A stretch of DNA of 64,000 nucleotides from Kribbella monticola (GTDB taxonomy: Bacteria; Actinomycetota; Actinomycetes; Propionibacteriales; Kribbellaceae). Position 1 is the stretch's first letter. Each line of letters starts with the position of its first letter. Positions 54,601 to 60,400 of this stretch are shown in pieces. The notes under the pieces are model-generated. The model was given only the letters and a program-made list of their open reading frames with translations, made no database searches and had not been told where the DNA came from. The position numbers were made by a program, and so were the translations under genes. The stretch is from contig NZ_QFXK01000001.1 in assembly GCF_003261635.1 (NCBI RefSeq), positions 62,001 to 126,000 of the forward strand, in the 5' to 3' direction.

Positions 54601-54658
54601 CGCCAGCGGCAAGCTGGACCGCGCCCGCCTCCCCGAGCCGGAGTGGCTCAAGGCCTGA
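42623..54658 (+). CDS. Hybrid PKS/NRPS megasynthase: AMP ligase-ACP-KS-AT-ACP-half C-A
   Basis: A 4011-residue protein in one open frame (residue 1 = GTG 42623; GTG 42626 or ATG 42674 are alternatives). Order: acyl-AMP ligase about 15-592; acidic linker 593-1520; ACP1 (Ser1551); KS 1623-2013; AT 2103-2447 (Ser2197); acidic linker 2448-2820; ACP2 (Ser2862); Ala-rich linker 2905-3265; C-terminal half of a condensation domain 3268-3496; adenylation domain 3515-4011. KS positions for Cys and the first His are Trp1771 and Asn1895. There is no carrier, thioesterase or reductase after the A domain, and no other biosynthetic gene in the window. The start and end domains are normal, so the frame is real, but the product and even activity are open. 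It probably needs partners in trans. Confidence 0.9.
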   Translation: MVRNGADRPAISTGPALMIPAGYPRDLPSALLRAARDFGTSGVVEIGPDGRETRLDFPTLLELAARILAGLRANGVRAGDPAVVHCTEPVGFFAAFWACTLGGIRPLLMAPAAEGDRTEEGRERLRKVTDLLGWTVLIGRPSDLPDDLGLPVLDPDALAGHEPTSEFHRPAADDVAVLMMSSGSSTGTPKIIQLTHRGLVEFAAGTPAMLPVRPGQTTLNWLPLDHSGAFLLYHLLPVFAGCTNIHVATDWVLSNPLRWLDLMDAHRVNHSWAPNFGYRLVTAAIAGEPDRHWDLSALRSLVSGGEQITVPVMSEFLRLTNRFGVVPETFVAAWGMTETVTGITFARPGLTPNVHRVRIPPTGVVEWVDQRATAGKVAVARPGKTRAEAPGVLSLVSVGTPAPGATVRIVGPNGAVLPEGRIGQLQIASARVTPGYLGNPDADRAAFPAGNWPARKWLATGDQAFITGGQVVITGRDSERIILNGQNYYAHDIETVAASVPGAELGLVAACGIADASSGTERLVVFFATTEPFEEGSPDAVAEAIRGILHDRLKLTAQVVGVPRRHFPTTPGGKILRPLLKQRFIDGSLNAPNSPYGEPLRANTPYDAPAAAEDDSEQTTELPVVRLAWRRTLADSIPTPPQRPTLGANRHTTTPPPNPTEPPADAWRPEPITPETPEAGHPSTDPEPTDPPQLADAKAPEADPQQPTESPNPDPLTAPNEVETAAADAAPENLTEFVEPDPLTASDGPEAPAPAADPTEAAEAAEPHPFTASNKVEASAADAEPAEAAGAEPTQPTEAPDPEPLTAPNEVEAPAADAEPEKPTAAAEPDPLTAPNEPEAPAPAAEPAEAAAAPESELLTASNEVEAPAADAELTEAAEPAEAAASAKVEPSEIAGPSETAESTGPEPTDIAGEADASIADGWPAEAADAEPAETAEAEPTEATEIAEPTEVAAADAERGESSVAVASEDDEPAEIAESGESEPAAVTSGANAPVVDGEPTEPAVDADSTDPVVDAGPTEPAVDAEPTERVVDAGTTEPVVAAGPTEPVVDAESTEPVVDAGSRQAAAEGELTEATESAALVEVVASADVEPSEIAGTAESTGPEPAVEANAPVGDEAAESAPAAVASEADGGAPEGEAGEPPADAEPSEASDSPAVAAEADVPTPRGEPTKRSADAEPTEATEGVESAVAVVSAVAARTEAAEAVESAVAVVSADAARTVATEGVESAVAAASADAEPTEIAESVEAAPAAVTRAADVPTLDGEPAEQVADAEPTERAADAERTEPGVEADAEEVGASMKVESSAASGAEEIAEAIDAAVESDEVSAKADEPSTESNESSAESDEASADSEERPAASDEPAAASDEPSTESDEVSAKADEPPTESDESPAASDEPSADSEQPPAASDEPPAESDEPSTESGELSADSDQLSAESGELVADSDEVSTAAEQVVGEAGEAGGGAAEAEVGTDEGLVGTGDGEGESGVAAKVAVVGGAAAGDDFAEGVAAPEVVAAGVGSAGAWVADVVGVFRGVLGEDVDERTGLIGLGVDSVAMVRVHTRLQDVLGIEFPRAVMFEQGSILALSNYLERHADEFRSTAAAHSTEQVRSQGKPARKPAKKQVAEPIAIIGLAARFPGADTLEQFWDNLAGGVESLRRFTPDEVGGAKDAFGNEELVAVSGALDDVESFDAEFFGLSDREAELTDPAQRIFLEVCQHALEHGGHAGAAGRIGIFAGSGMNLYTQQNQPPDFLATRVAYRLGLTGPAIGVQAAWSSSLVAVHLACQALRSGDADLALAGAAAVHVPQATGYHPSPESILSPTGHVRVFDAAADGTVGGNGVAAVLLKRLDQAVKDGDTVYAVIRGSAVSNETDQADLIEHALEKSGVPADSISYIEANATGTAVEDAREFRALATVLRKHTDKVGFCTIGSVKPNIGHLDSAAGMAGLIKTVLMLQHRTLVPTINHTKVDPELPITNSPFVIGTELREWESGTPLRAGVSALDVGGTSAHVILEEAPRQVRRGDDGPVVLPLSAPDPEALTELVELFRADLEHGTGHRLIDLASTAALGRQAHRHRVAVTGASEEELAEALGTAQAVAVPRGGPGPLGFAFTGQGAARRGMAAGLAARFPVFRSVLDECDKVYAEEFGGSLLELLLTPAGGSEGVWPTETAQPALFAFEVALARLWQSFGVQPALVVGHSVGEYAALCVAGALSLADGVRLTAKRGELMQRGTVPGAMVAVRADADRVRELAQSSGVEIAAGNGPQSFVLTGTEVIVGQLAEQLDRLEVSWQRLDVDRAFHSSLVDPILGEFADVVAQISLRPLRMPMVSSWSGELLESGTALDSDYLVGQLRQPVLFGDAVEALTAAGCRRFLELGPDAVLSPAGRRIAPNSTWIPAQRLGQDPVLATMNGLAELYAQGTEIAWSKVYPNAGRVPLPLYPFRRVHHPVDTTSTPLAAPVASSLPGATDLGTAARPVMRAEGGEARFRPALKKIPLDPPSSNGFTEQTPEEPEEHSPFALPAENTHPAKPAELKAAPTPATTETPPTTEPSSDAEQALEAESLAVVEPPSDREQARDREQPSEPESSDEAESPMGVESSSDDGQSAEAESRDAAEPSSDADPDPVVEPKSPEVEPPSDREQASEPESSDEAESLMGVESSSDNGQSAEAESRDGAEQSSDADPDPVVELKSPDEIEPPSDREQASEPESSDAVEARVGVDSSSDGEAVAEFGSPDDAESPSDAESASADAADSSSDAGSASAGAVESSGDDERVVEGEGLAGAESSGDGGQAAVPQVASGVGSSALGEQAAEVETPGGGARAADEVAERYRDSLAVVLDLTGEQLGLDPYDVTVDHTFAELGADSLSMLRVVEEVGQRFGVELAVSELFDELDTPHKLASAVASRNLSDGAVDPLDLLRQAVPEKARADEAGAGDARTDDTGGAEADAAEADAGEAGAAEAGGAEAGGAKAGGAEARGADAGAAKAGAAKAGAAGAGAAGAGAAGAGAAGAGAAGGKDSRTALAVLGSGLAELAAKVDAAAAATSAADLPGSGMAALMSQQLRVAGQLVDGVTKLMHEQLALLNESTQQTRAEKPTSAEESTATDPNTKNAGTANPQAAGDAGTLGEAGIADAAETTGEARAAKSAVATEARVAKGAGAAESAVATEARVAKGAGAAESAVATEARVAKGAGAAESAVATEARVAKDAGAAEEAGAAGSAVAKGVEAAAGEDSESAKVVAGGAEGAKVAAGGAEVAGGKDAEGAKERRGGDLAFWRGMLAGAQPLVLPTDQPRPAARPEVASAALELDSELGDAIFVFSRERRVSPLMTMLAAVGTVLGRFAAQDDITIGTAPLRGAKNTSTRGTRALPLRIDLSGEPQLGDLAQRVGEITIAAFDHASVDLAVLEQDPLFQVLVEFEPGDDDLAPGLDLRLRLAHHPGGIRCTADYRSGLFDQATIERVLHYLEAVLRRAIADPELSLPDLMLPIEADRVLLNELEGEPAPSGPIGRVRRNAVVAGELSGLHTLFEQQVARTPDAVAVIQGDRELTYAELNRRSNAVAWQLVDLGVKPGQLVAVRVARGAELVIAVLAVLKSGAAYLPLDPGVPESRWSFMVADSGAVALVGDDAALADRLGLRLVPVTAVDGDPRAKQAPPVRAAADDVAYCIYTSGSTGNPKGVAVPHRGPVNLVRHYLRTRRSLRTLQWTSFGFDVHVQELFTALASGAALVVIGEDDRYDPDEVVAALTKYEVERLFMTFTPLTALLATMPELPRLPALREIVAGGEAMVLTHGIKEFLAAHPDCVLYNEYGPTEASVVTTIHQVDPAEERPSIGRPIDGVVVRLLDEALRPVPVGAIGEIHLGGASVAQGYLGRPDETEAAFVDDPAHPGGRLYRTRDLGRWRTDGTLDYLGRVDDQVKIRGHRVEPGETEYVLADLPGVVDAVVVANTDPAGDTCLIGYVVLEDSDPAVLARLLLELTKELPIYLVPADLIPIEELPLDASGKLDRARLPEPEWLKA
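42665..44397 (+). other. Domain: N-terminal acyl/aryl-AMP ligase
   Basis: The ATP loop is SSGSSTGTPKIIQLTHRG (from residue 181), A5-like motif AAWGMTET, A7-like KWLATGDQAF, A8 VITGRDSERIILNGQNYYAH with DIE, and A10 TTPGGKILRPLL with the Lys. ILNGQNYYAHDIE resembles fatty-acyl-AMP ligases rather than amino-acid A domains. It probably loads a carboxylic acid onto ACP1. Confidence 0.8.
44398..47185 (+). repeat. Linker 1: about 930 residues of acidic repeats
   Basis: Almost entirely Ala, Glu, Asp, Pro, Ser, Thr and Val. Sub-repeats include EPDPLTAPNEVEAPAADA blocks (about 44760-45240), eight to nine VVDAxxTEP units (about 45600-45820), three roughly 20-residue TEGVESAVAVVSADAAR units (about 46155-46320) and SDEPSTESDEVSAKADE units (about 46590-46900). 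No globular domain is recognisable. Confidence 0.9.
47186..47395 (+). other. Domain: acyl carrier protein 1
   Basis: VADVVGVFRGVLGEDVDE leads to LGVDSVAMVRVHTRL, with the phosphopantetheine Ser1551 (47273-47275), then GIEFPRAVMFEQGSILALSN. The carrier is intact and sits directly before the KS. Confidence 0.88.
47486..48660 (+). other. Domain: ketosynthase with lost catalytic residues
   Basis: It begins EPIAIIGLAARFPGAD. The nucleophile motif reads QAAWSSSLVAVHLACQ, with Trp1771 (TGG 47933-47935) where Cys is expected. The EAHGTGT motif reads EANATGTAVEDA, with Asn1895 (48305-48307) for His. Only the last His is kept (SVKPNIGHLDSAAG, His1935). Decarboxylative condensation should not be possible. 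Confidence 0.88.
48930..49965 (+). other. Domain: acyltransferase, malonyl-type motifs
   Basis: GFAFTGQGAARRGMAAGL opens the domain. The nucleophile Ser2197 is in GHSVGEYAAL, and RAFHSSLVDP holds the His-Ser pair typical of malonyl-CoA specificity (methylmalonyl enzymes usually show YASH). PLYPFRRVHHPV closes it. All key residues are present. Confidence 0.85.
49966..51085 (+). repeat. Linker 2: acidic Ser/Glu/Asp repeats
   Basis: About 370 residues. A roughly 62-67 residue unit beginning EPPSDREQ and containing ESSDEAES, GVESSSD and DADPDPVVE starts at 50312, 50513 and 50699; the third copy is truncated and diverged. No domain is recognisable. Confidence 0.9.
51089..51325 (+). other. Domain: acyl carrier protein 2
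   Basis: VAERYRDSLAVVLDLTGEQL is followed by FAELGADSLSMLRVVEEVGQ, with the attachment Ser2862 (51206-51208), and VELAVSELFDELDTPHKLAS. The carrier is intact. Confidence 0.88.
51330..52420 (+). repeat. Linker 3: Ala/Gly-rich repeats with a four-copy 51-base unit
   Basis: EAGGAEAGGAKAGG and GAAGA-type runs (about 51420-51660) precede a helical stretch (LMSQQLRVAGQLVDGVTKLM). Four tandem 51-base units encoding SAVATEARVAKGAGAAE follow at 52046-52249. The linker occupies the place where the first half of a condensation domain should be. Confidence 0.9.
52421..53110 (+). other. Domain: C-terminal half of a condensation domain only
   Basis: It begins DLAFWRGMLAGAQPLVLPTD, which corresponds to the middle of a C domain, and continues through SPLMTMLAAVGTVLGRF, DITIGTAPLRG and DPLFQVLVEFEP. 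The preceding half, with the catalytic HHxxxDG motif, is absent. Confidence 0.78.
53160..54655 (+). other. Domain: adenylation domain, proline-like specificity code
   Basis: Core motifs are complete: LTYAELNRRSN, LKSGAAYLPLDP, YTSGSTGNPKG, NEYGPTEASV, YRTRDLGRWRTDG, GRVDDQVKIRGHRVEPGE and ASGKLDRARLP (Lys kept). Aligned by eye to GrsA, the pocket reads D-V-Q-T-I-A-E-V-V-K, closest to the published proline code DVQ(L/Y)IAHVVK. The protein ends 10 residues after the A10 motif with no carrier domain. Confidence 0.8.
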
Positions 54659-54690
54659 CGTCACCGCGATGAGGGCTGGACTCCTGCTGT

Positions 54691-54728
54691 CGGGGTTCAC
54701 CCACTGTTGTGGGAATGGGGTAACCCCG
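54691..54728. terminator. Hairpin after the megasynthase, copy 2 of a repeated element
   Basis: CGGGGTT (54691-54697) pairs with AACCCCG (54722-54728). The loop carries CACTGTTGTGGGAATGGGG, closely related to the loop of the hairpin at 34498-34537. It lies between the converging 3' ends of the megasynthase and the next membrane-protein gene. Confidence 0.65.
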
Positions 54729-54886
54729 TCACGAGAAGCGGAGCACACCCAAGCGGCACACGGGTTGTCGCTCAGTGCGCGGGGCACGGGACGTCGGTTC
54801 TGCACCGTGGACGGGGGTGTTGCCCCGGCGGCGGCCCTCCCGCAGCCACCGGCCCACCGTCCGCGGTGCAGAACCCGCGTCGATCC

Positions 54887-55432
54887 TCATCCCTCCCGAG
54901 GATCGATCGCACTCCCGGCCCTTCGGCGCAGCAGCGCGAAGGCGCTGATCACGCAGATGAGCAGGGAATAACAGGCCCAGACGGGTCCGACGTTGCCGAG
55001 CTCGGGTCCGTTCCCCAACGACCCGAGCGCGATCACGACGGTGACCACGCCCAGCGCGATCAATGGGCCTGTCCAGCCCAGCACGCCCATCCGCAGCGGT
55101 TCCTCGACCTCGGAGTCGTCCGAGGCCGGTGCCGACGAGATGGCCTGGCCCCGGAGGGCCTCGTGCAGGGCCGCGACGCCGCACGACGCGGCGACGTTCA
55201 ACAGCAGCAGGCGGCCCGCGACGTCCTCGATCGCCGCGCCGCCCGGACCGACCGTGCCGTTGATCACGGCGTACAGGTCGACGGGGACAGTGGCGAGGGC
55301 CGCGAGCACGACCACCAGCTGGAAGAAACGTGGCCGGCGCACAGCAGCGCGTAACCGGCCGTTCCCCGTCATCGTCAGGCCGACGAGGACGGTGAAGAAA
55401 ACGGCGAAGATCAGGAGTACTACGACGTCCAT
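54887..55432 (-). CDS. Small integral membrane protein of unknown function
   Basis: A 181-residue protein with about five hydrophobic segments (VVVLLIFAVFFTVLVGLTM, FFQLVVVLAALATVPVDLYA, LLLLNVAASCGVAALH, WTGPLIALGVVTVVIALGSL, VWACYSLLICVISAFALLRR). A Ser/Asp/Glu-rich loop lies near residue 105. I do not recognise the family. The start is ATG 55432. The 341-base upstream region is unusually long and locally AT-rich. Confidence 0.75.
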   Translation of the reverse strand: MDVVVLLIFAVFFTVLVGLTMTGNGRLRAAVRRPRFFQLVVVLAALATVPVDLYAVINGTVGPGGAAIEDVAGRLLLLNVAASCGVAALHEALRGQAISSAPASDDSEVEEPLRMGVLGWTGPLIALGVVTVVIALGSLGNGPELGNVGPVWACYSLLICVISAFALLRRRAGSAIDPREG

Positions 55433-55773
55433 CTGGACCTGTCCCTACGGTCGTGCATCGCGCGCGACGATGCTGGTGGACGTGCGTGCCTCCGTTGCTT
55501 TGCACGCGCGGGCGGCGGAAGGTCGCCCTTCCGCCGCACACGCGTACGGTCAATCCCTGGCATGCAGGCCCCCCTGATTGCCCTTGGATGACGTGCCCCC
55601 ACCCCATCCATCCGTTGCATCGCGTGGGCAGGGCCGATCGTTACAGGGTTTTCGGCAATTGAGTAAAAACTGCACAAAATTGCTCGGGAGACCCTTTTCC
55701 GCACGGATCGGCTGTGTGCGAGGGTTGCTCACCGTGTCAGGACGGTGACGGTGGAGCCAACTGCCGGACGCGC
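55433..55773. other. Gene-free 341-base region with AT-rich patch and strong hairpin
   Basis: No gene is supported. It contains a perfect 11-bp hairpin (55512-55537) and, at about 55637-55695, an AT-rich patch (TTGAGTAAAAACTGCACAAA) unlike the surroundings. It probably holds the promoter and 5' leader of the membrane-protein gene and the ROK gene's 3' end signal. No known riboswitch consensus was recognised. Confidence 0.5.
55512..55537 (-). terminator. Eleven-base-pair hairpin
   Basis: GCGGCGGAAGG and CCTTCCGCCGC form a perfect stem around TCGC. It could terminate the ROK transcript (about 240 bases downstream of its stop on the minus strand) or be part of the leader of the membrane-protein gene. 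Confidence 0.5.
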
Positions 55774-56799
55774 CTACCCGGAGGCATCCACCGTCGTTGG
55801 TTGCCCGAACCTGGGATCGTTGCCGGATCTGGCACCCGGTCGCGGGCTACTGTCAGATTGTCCGGCAGTTGCGAGACCGGCCGGTTTCAGTGCGTCCCAG
55901 CCGAGCCGGGCGGCCCCGATCAGGCCGGCATTGGGCAGCTGCGCCGGTACGACGGTCAACTCGGCGACGAACGGTAACTGGGCGAATCGCTTCACCCACC
56001 GCTGAACCGGGTCGAACAACACCGCCCCGGCCTTCGCCACACCGCCGCCGATCACCACCGTGGTGAGGTCCACGGTGACCGCCGTCGCGACGATGCCTGC
56101 GGCAAGCGCTTGGGCGCCGTCGTCGAAGACCGCGAGTGCGATCTCGTCACCGGCGGCCGCGTCGGCGGACAACACAGCCGCGTCGACGACCTCGCCGCTT
56201 CGCCACCCGCGCCGCTTCGCCCGGGCCACCATTCGCGGCCCGCTGGCGTAGGTCTCGACGCAGCCGTACGACCCACACGCACACGCTTCGCCATCGAGGT
56301 CCACCACCATGTGACCGAGGTGGGCCGCGTTGCCCGACTGACCGAGTAGCGGCTTCCCGTCGAGCACGAGACCGGCACCGACTCCGGTCGACACCACGAT
56401 GCCGAGCAGGTTGTCGACGCTGCGTCCGGCCCCGGTCCAGAACTCGCCGAGCGCGAAACAGTGACCGTCGACCCCGAGCCTGACCGGTACGCCGCCGACC
56501 AGGTCGCGTACCCGGTCCACCAGCGGGAAGTTCCGCCAGCCACCGATGTTCACCGGCGAGACCAGACCGTACTCCTGGTCGAGCGGCCCGGCCGACCCGA
56601 TCCCGACGGCCGCCGGCGTAGCGTCGTCACGGACCCGGTCGATCAGCTCACTCAACGCGGCGAACACCTGGTCGGCGTCGCCGGCCGGCGTCGGGATCCG
56701 GTCCTCGCGGACCAGCCGGCCGTCGGCGGAAACGATCGCGGCGGCCATCTTCGTGCCGCCGATGTCGATGCCGAGTACGGTCACTGCCTCGTCGCTCAT
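55774..56799 (-). CDS. ROK-family sugar kinase
   Basis: A 341-residue ROK kinase that phosphorylates a hexose. The ATP site is GIDIGGTKMAAAIV, the sugar-binding region is GVDGHCFALGEF, and the ROK zinc motif is LGHMVVDLDGEACACGSYGC with the following VE (His plus three Cys). No helix-turn-helix is present, so it is a kinase and not a repressor. GGGGGGA precedes ATG 56799. It follows the His-rich gene by ten bases in the alpha-mannosidase operon, so mannose or glucose released by that pathway is a likely substrate. The last 30 residues are a disordered tail. Confidence 0.93.
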   Translation of the reverse strand: MSDEAVTVLGIDIGGTKMAAAIVSADGRLVREDRIPTPAGDADQVFAALSELIDRVRDDATPAAVGIGSAGPLDQEYGLVSPVNIGGWRNFPLVDRVRDLVGGVPVRLGVDGHCFALGEFWTGAGRSVDNLLGIVVSTGVGAGLVLDGKPLLGQSGNAAHLGHMVVDLDGEACACGSYGCVETYASGPRMVARAKRRGWRSGEVVDAAVLSADAAAGDEIALAVFDDGAQALAAGIVATAVTVDLTTVVIGGGVAKAGAVLFDPVQRWVKRFAQLPFVAELTVVPAQLPNAGLIGAARLGWDALKPAGLATAGQSDSSPRPGARSGNDPRFGQPTTVDASG

Positions 56800-56809
56800 G
56801 GTCCCCCCG

Positions 56810-57424
56810 TCAGTGCCGGTGCAGATTGTCAGGTTGCGAGCTGTCGCCCGGGTGCTCGAGGCCGTGCACCAGCCGCACCCGTTCGTACATGGCCGCGTTC
56901 AGCCAGCGAGCGAACGACTCCAGCCGGGCACTGTCCAGCAACTCGGCGTGCCAGCGAGCCACCGGTACGTCGGGGTCGCTCGGCGGCTCCTCTCCGAGAA
57001 CGTCTGCCGCGTACTCGAGCTGAGCGCGGGGGATCCGCACGTCCTGGCTGACCAGAGCGGCCAACCGGCGTACGGGCTCTGAGCAGGCGATGGCGGCGGC
57101 GGTGATCGAGCCGACCGCGATCGCGGTGGAGACGTCCAAAGGCTTCGCGGGGGGTTGCGGTACTACGTCCTCGCGGCGTGCCAGTTCGTCGATGCACAGC
57201 TGCTCGGTGAGGACGACCTGGGCGACCCAGCGGGCGAGCTGACGCCCTTCTCGACTGTCCTGCCGGGGGAGTACGCAGGCAGCATCACTGGCGCGGAGGG
57301 TCGCAAGGCGGTCGTCGAGCAACACCCGCGGTACGGGCCGGCCGTTCAGATAGCCCATCACCTCCGGCGGCGCGTGCTCTGCGCCGTGACCGTGACCATG
57401 GCCGTGCTGGAGGGTGGCCGTCAC
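56810..57424 (-). CDS. His-rich conserved protein coupled to the alpha-mannosidase
   Basis: A 204-residue protein. GTG 57424 overlaps the mannosidase stop (GTGA), giving MTATLQHGHGHGHGAEHAPP; the longer frame upstream lies inside the mannosidase gene. The N-terminal His-Gly run may bind metal. The segment MGYLNGRPVPRVLLDDRLAT resembles the start of SurA-like chaperone or DUF7158-type proteins, but I make no firm family call. The rest is helical (ARWHAELLDSARLESFARWL) with no catalytic motif. Its position between GH38 and ROK genes implies a role in the same glycan pathway. Confidence 0.7.
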   Translation of the reverse strand: MTATLQHGHGHGHGAEHAPPEVMGYLNGRPVPRVLLDDRLATLRASDAACVLPRQDSREGRQLARWVAQVVLTEQLCIDELARREDVVPQPPAKPLDVSTAIAVGSITAAAIACSEPVRRLAALVSQDVRIPRAQLEYAADVLGEEPPSDPDVPVARWHAELLDSARLESFARWLNAAMYERVRLVHGLEHPGDSSQPDNLHRH

Positions 57425-60400
57425 GAGATCTCCAGCCGGACGGTCGGTGCGTACTGCGCCCGCCCGAACCACATCACCTTCGGCAGCACCCACGCATGAG
57501 CCGGCGTGGCATCCGCGGGCGCCACGACTGGCACCGGTACGACTACCGACGACCTGGGCGGTACTACGACCGCCTGCACCGGCTCGGGCAGCCAAGACCA
57601 GGTCCCGTACGGCGAGGCAAGCTGCAGCTCGGCCCGGATCTCCGAGAAGGTGTTGTTCGCGAACGTGAGCTCGAGGGTCTGCGTGGTGCCAGGTGTCAGC
57701 CGCAGGTCCTCGGTCGATGGCGTCACGGTCAAGCCGGTGGGCCGTCCCGGTTCGCCTTCGACGGCACCGGATCCGTGCTCGGGTGGCTCGGTGGGTGGCA
57801 GTGCGAAACCGATCGTCGCTTTGAGTTCGGGGCTGTCGCCGACGAACACGGTGACGACATCCTCGACCGTCTGTACTCCGGCGCCGCCGGCCAGCTCGTC
57901 CGTTCGGGTGGTCACGCGAGCCGCGACGAAATACTGCCCGGGTTCGGAGTCGGCCGGCGTGACTTTGGCGAGGTGGCGGACGTAACCGCCCGGCTCGAGC
58001 TCGATCTGGACGTTTGGTTGGTCCGAGGTCCAGCCGGGCGGCAGGTCGAGCGTGAGGGTGCCCTCGGCAACGGAATCGACGTACTGGTTGGCGATCACCA
58101 GTTCGACCTCGAAAGGCTTACCGGCGGTGCGGGCGATGGTGGGGGAGACCGAGAGGCTGACGGGCAGGAAACCCATCTGGGCCGGGCCGCGGTTGTGCAG
58201 CCAGTAGCGCGAGTATGACGGCTGGGCGACCTCGGCTGGCCGGCCGAGGACGGCGGGCCCGGCCGGTTCGGTGGACTCGACGTCGAGGACGAAGGTGTCG
58301 ACCGCGGAGCCGGCCAGGTCGACCGTGAGCTTGCCATCAGCAACATTCAGGGGTGCGCCTCGGTGTTCGAGAAGATCCGCGTGGCAGGCGCCGGTGATGG
58401 GAACGGCGGAGGTGATGGTCGCTGTCGCGCCGAGGCCGGTGGCCTCGATCAGGCGAAGAGTGACGCCCTCGCGCGGGTCGGACGGCGTACCGGAACCGTG
58501 GGCGATCGGGTTTCCGGCGGGCTTGACGGTGGAGACGAGGACGTCTCGTTCGGGGGATACCTGGAGGAGGGAATGGGCGGCGGGCAGCAGGCCGTCGTGT
58601 GCGGTGGTGGTTGCCGCTAGCAACGGTGAGGAGAACTCCTGGCCGCGCGACGGCAGGTGCTGTGCGCGCCAGTCGCCGTCGCCCGCCGTCAACGCGTACC
58701 GGAACTCGTGGGTCCAGTGCTGCAGCTGGAACGACGAGCCGTCGGGTGTCGACCGACGCGGCGGGTCGATCCAGATCCCCGCCGGCCAGCCGCTGCAGGA
58801 CCGCAGCAGCGATGCGTGCAGAGCGCCGGTCGCATCCACTGCGAACCCAGGCAGCCCATAGGTCAGCAACGCAACGGTCGCGTCGACGAACTCCTCGACG
58901 ACGCCGTCACCCACCACAGTCGCGCTGATCCGAGCCTCCGCCAACTCGGCCACGGCCCGCTCCACAGCAGCCGCATCAGGCAACACCAACGCCGAGATCG
59001 CCCGCACTCCCCGCACGTCAGCATTCGGCTGCCACACCTCAGCCAACGCAGTCTCAGCCGGAACGAAGTACGCCGCAGCTCCAGCGCCTCCGGCGCCGTT
59101 CGCCCCAGGCGTGCTTGCGCCGACTCTCGCCTGCACGCCACCGCCTGCGGCGCTGCCCGCCGTCGCGCCCGCACCGGCTCCACCGCCTGCGGCGCTGCCC
59201 GCCGTCGTGCCCGCGCCGGCTCGAGCGCCTGCGGCGCTGTTGGGGCTCTTCCTCAGGAGAGAATCTGTCAGGGGGTTGGAGCCGACGAGGATGCGGAGGT
59301 CGGGGAGGTTGGAGTCGACCTTGAGGTTGCCGTAGCGGGAGCCGCCGGCCAGCGAGGTGGTGGCGGTGACGCCGACGCGGGCGAGTGCGACGACCAGGTC
59401 ACGGACCTCGGCCGGTTCGGTGTCGTCCGGTACGACGATCTCCGCGACCGCCATCGGGCGGGTGCCGATCTCGTTGCCCTCAGCATCGAGGAGGGAGATC
59501 CGAGCGGTCGAGCCGAGCCCGAACCAGGTGTTCGCGGGATTGTCCAGCGTCCACGGCGCCTGCTCGCTGTCGACGTCGATCAGGCCGAAGCCGCGACCCA
59601 CCACGGCGCCGGCGACCTCGCTCAACGGCAGCGCGCCTGGTACGTCGGCGGGGAACTTCACCCGGACGAGCCGATCCGACTGGGCGTGGTCGAGGATCCG
59701 GGTGGTGAACTCGACCCGGTCGAGCCCGGTGTACAAGGTGATCACGGACTCGTACGCGATCCCGTCCACCTCGCCGCGGCTCACCACCCTGCTGCCGAGC
59801 GGCCCGCTCTGGGTGAGCACCTTCGCGGGCGCCTCGGACGAACCGACCACCGGCCCGGACGGGGTGAGATGCCACGGCCCTTCACCGAATCGCGGGTGAT
59901 CCGGGTACTCCTCGTAGACGCGAAGCTCGTTGCCGAGGCCCTTCAGTACCTGACGTCCGGACCGCTTCTCCAGGATCGAGCTGACCGCGCCACCTCGCGA
60001 CGGATCGACCGTCACGTGGAAGAACTCGTTCTCGACAGCATCCGCAGAGTCGCCCGGCCCCCACGACCCCGCAGTACCGGCGGTCAGTTGGTAGGTGCGC
60101 CATCCCAGCGACGGCACGTCCTCGGCGAGGAACGTCAGCCGACCACCGTCCACGACCGACGGCACCTCGATGCCGTCGGCCGTCAGCACCCTCACATCGC
60201 CTTCCACTGGGAGGGAAACGAGGTCGGTGCGGGTGAACGACAACGTGTTGGTGACGACGACTGCGTCCGAGCCGAAGGTGCTCGTGTCTATCCGCGCCGC
60301 GAACGCCTCCAAGGCGGCGGACCGTGCCGCGTCGGAGAGGTCGTGCGCCTCCCGCCAGCCGGTCAGCAGGTCGATGTAGACCTGGTCCGACTCCGAACCG

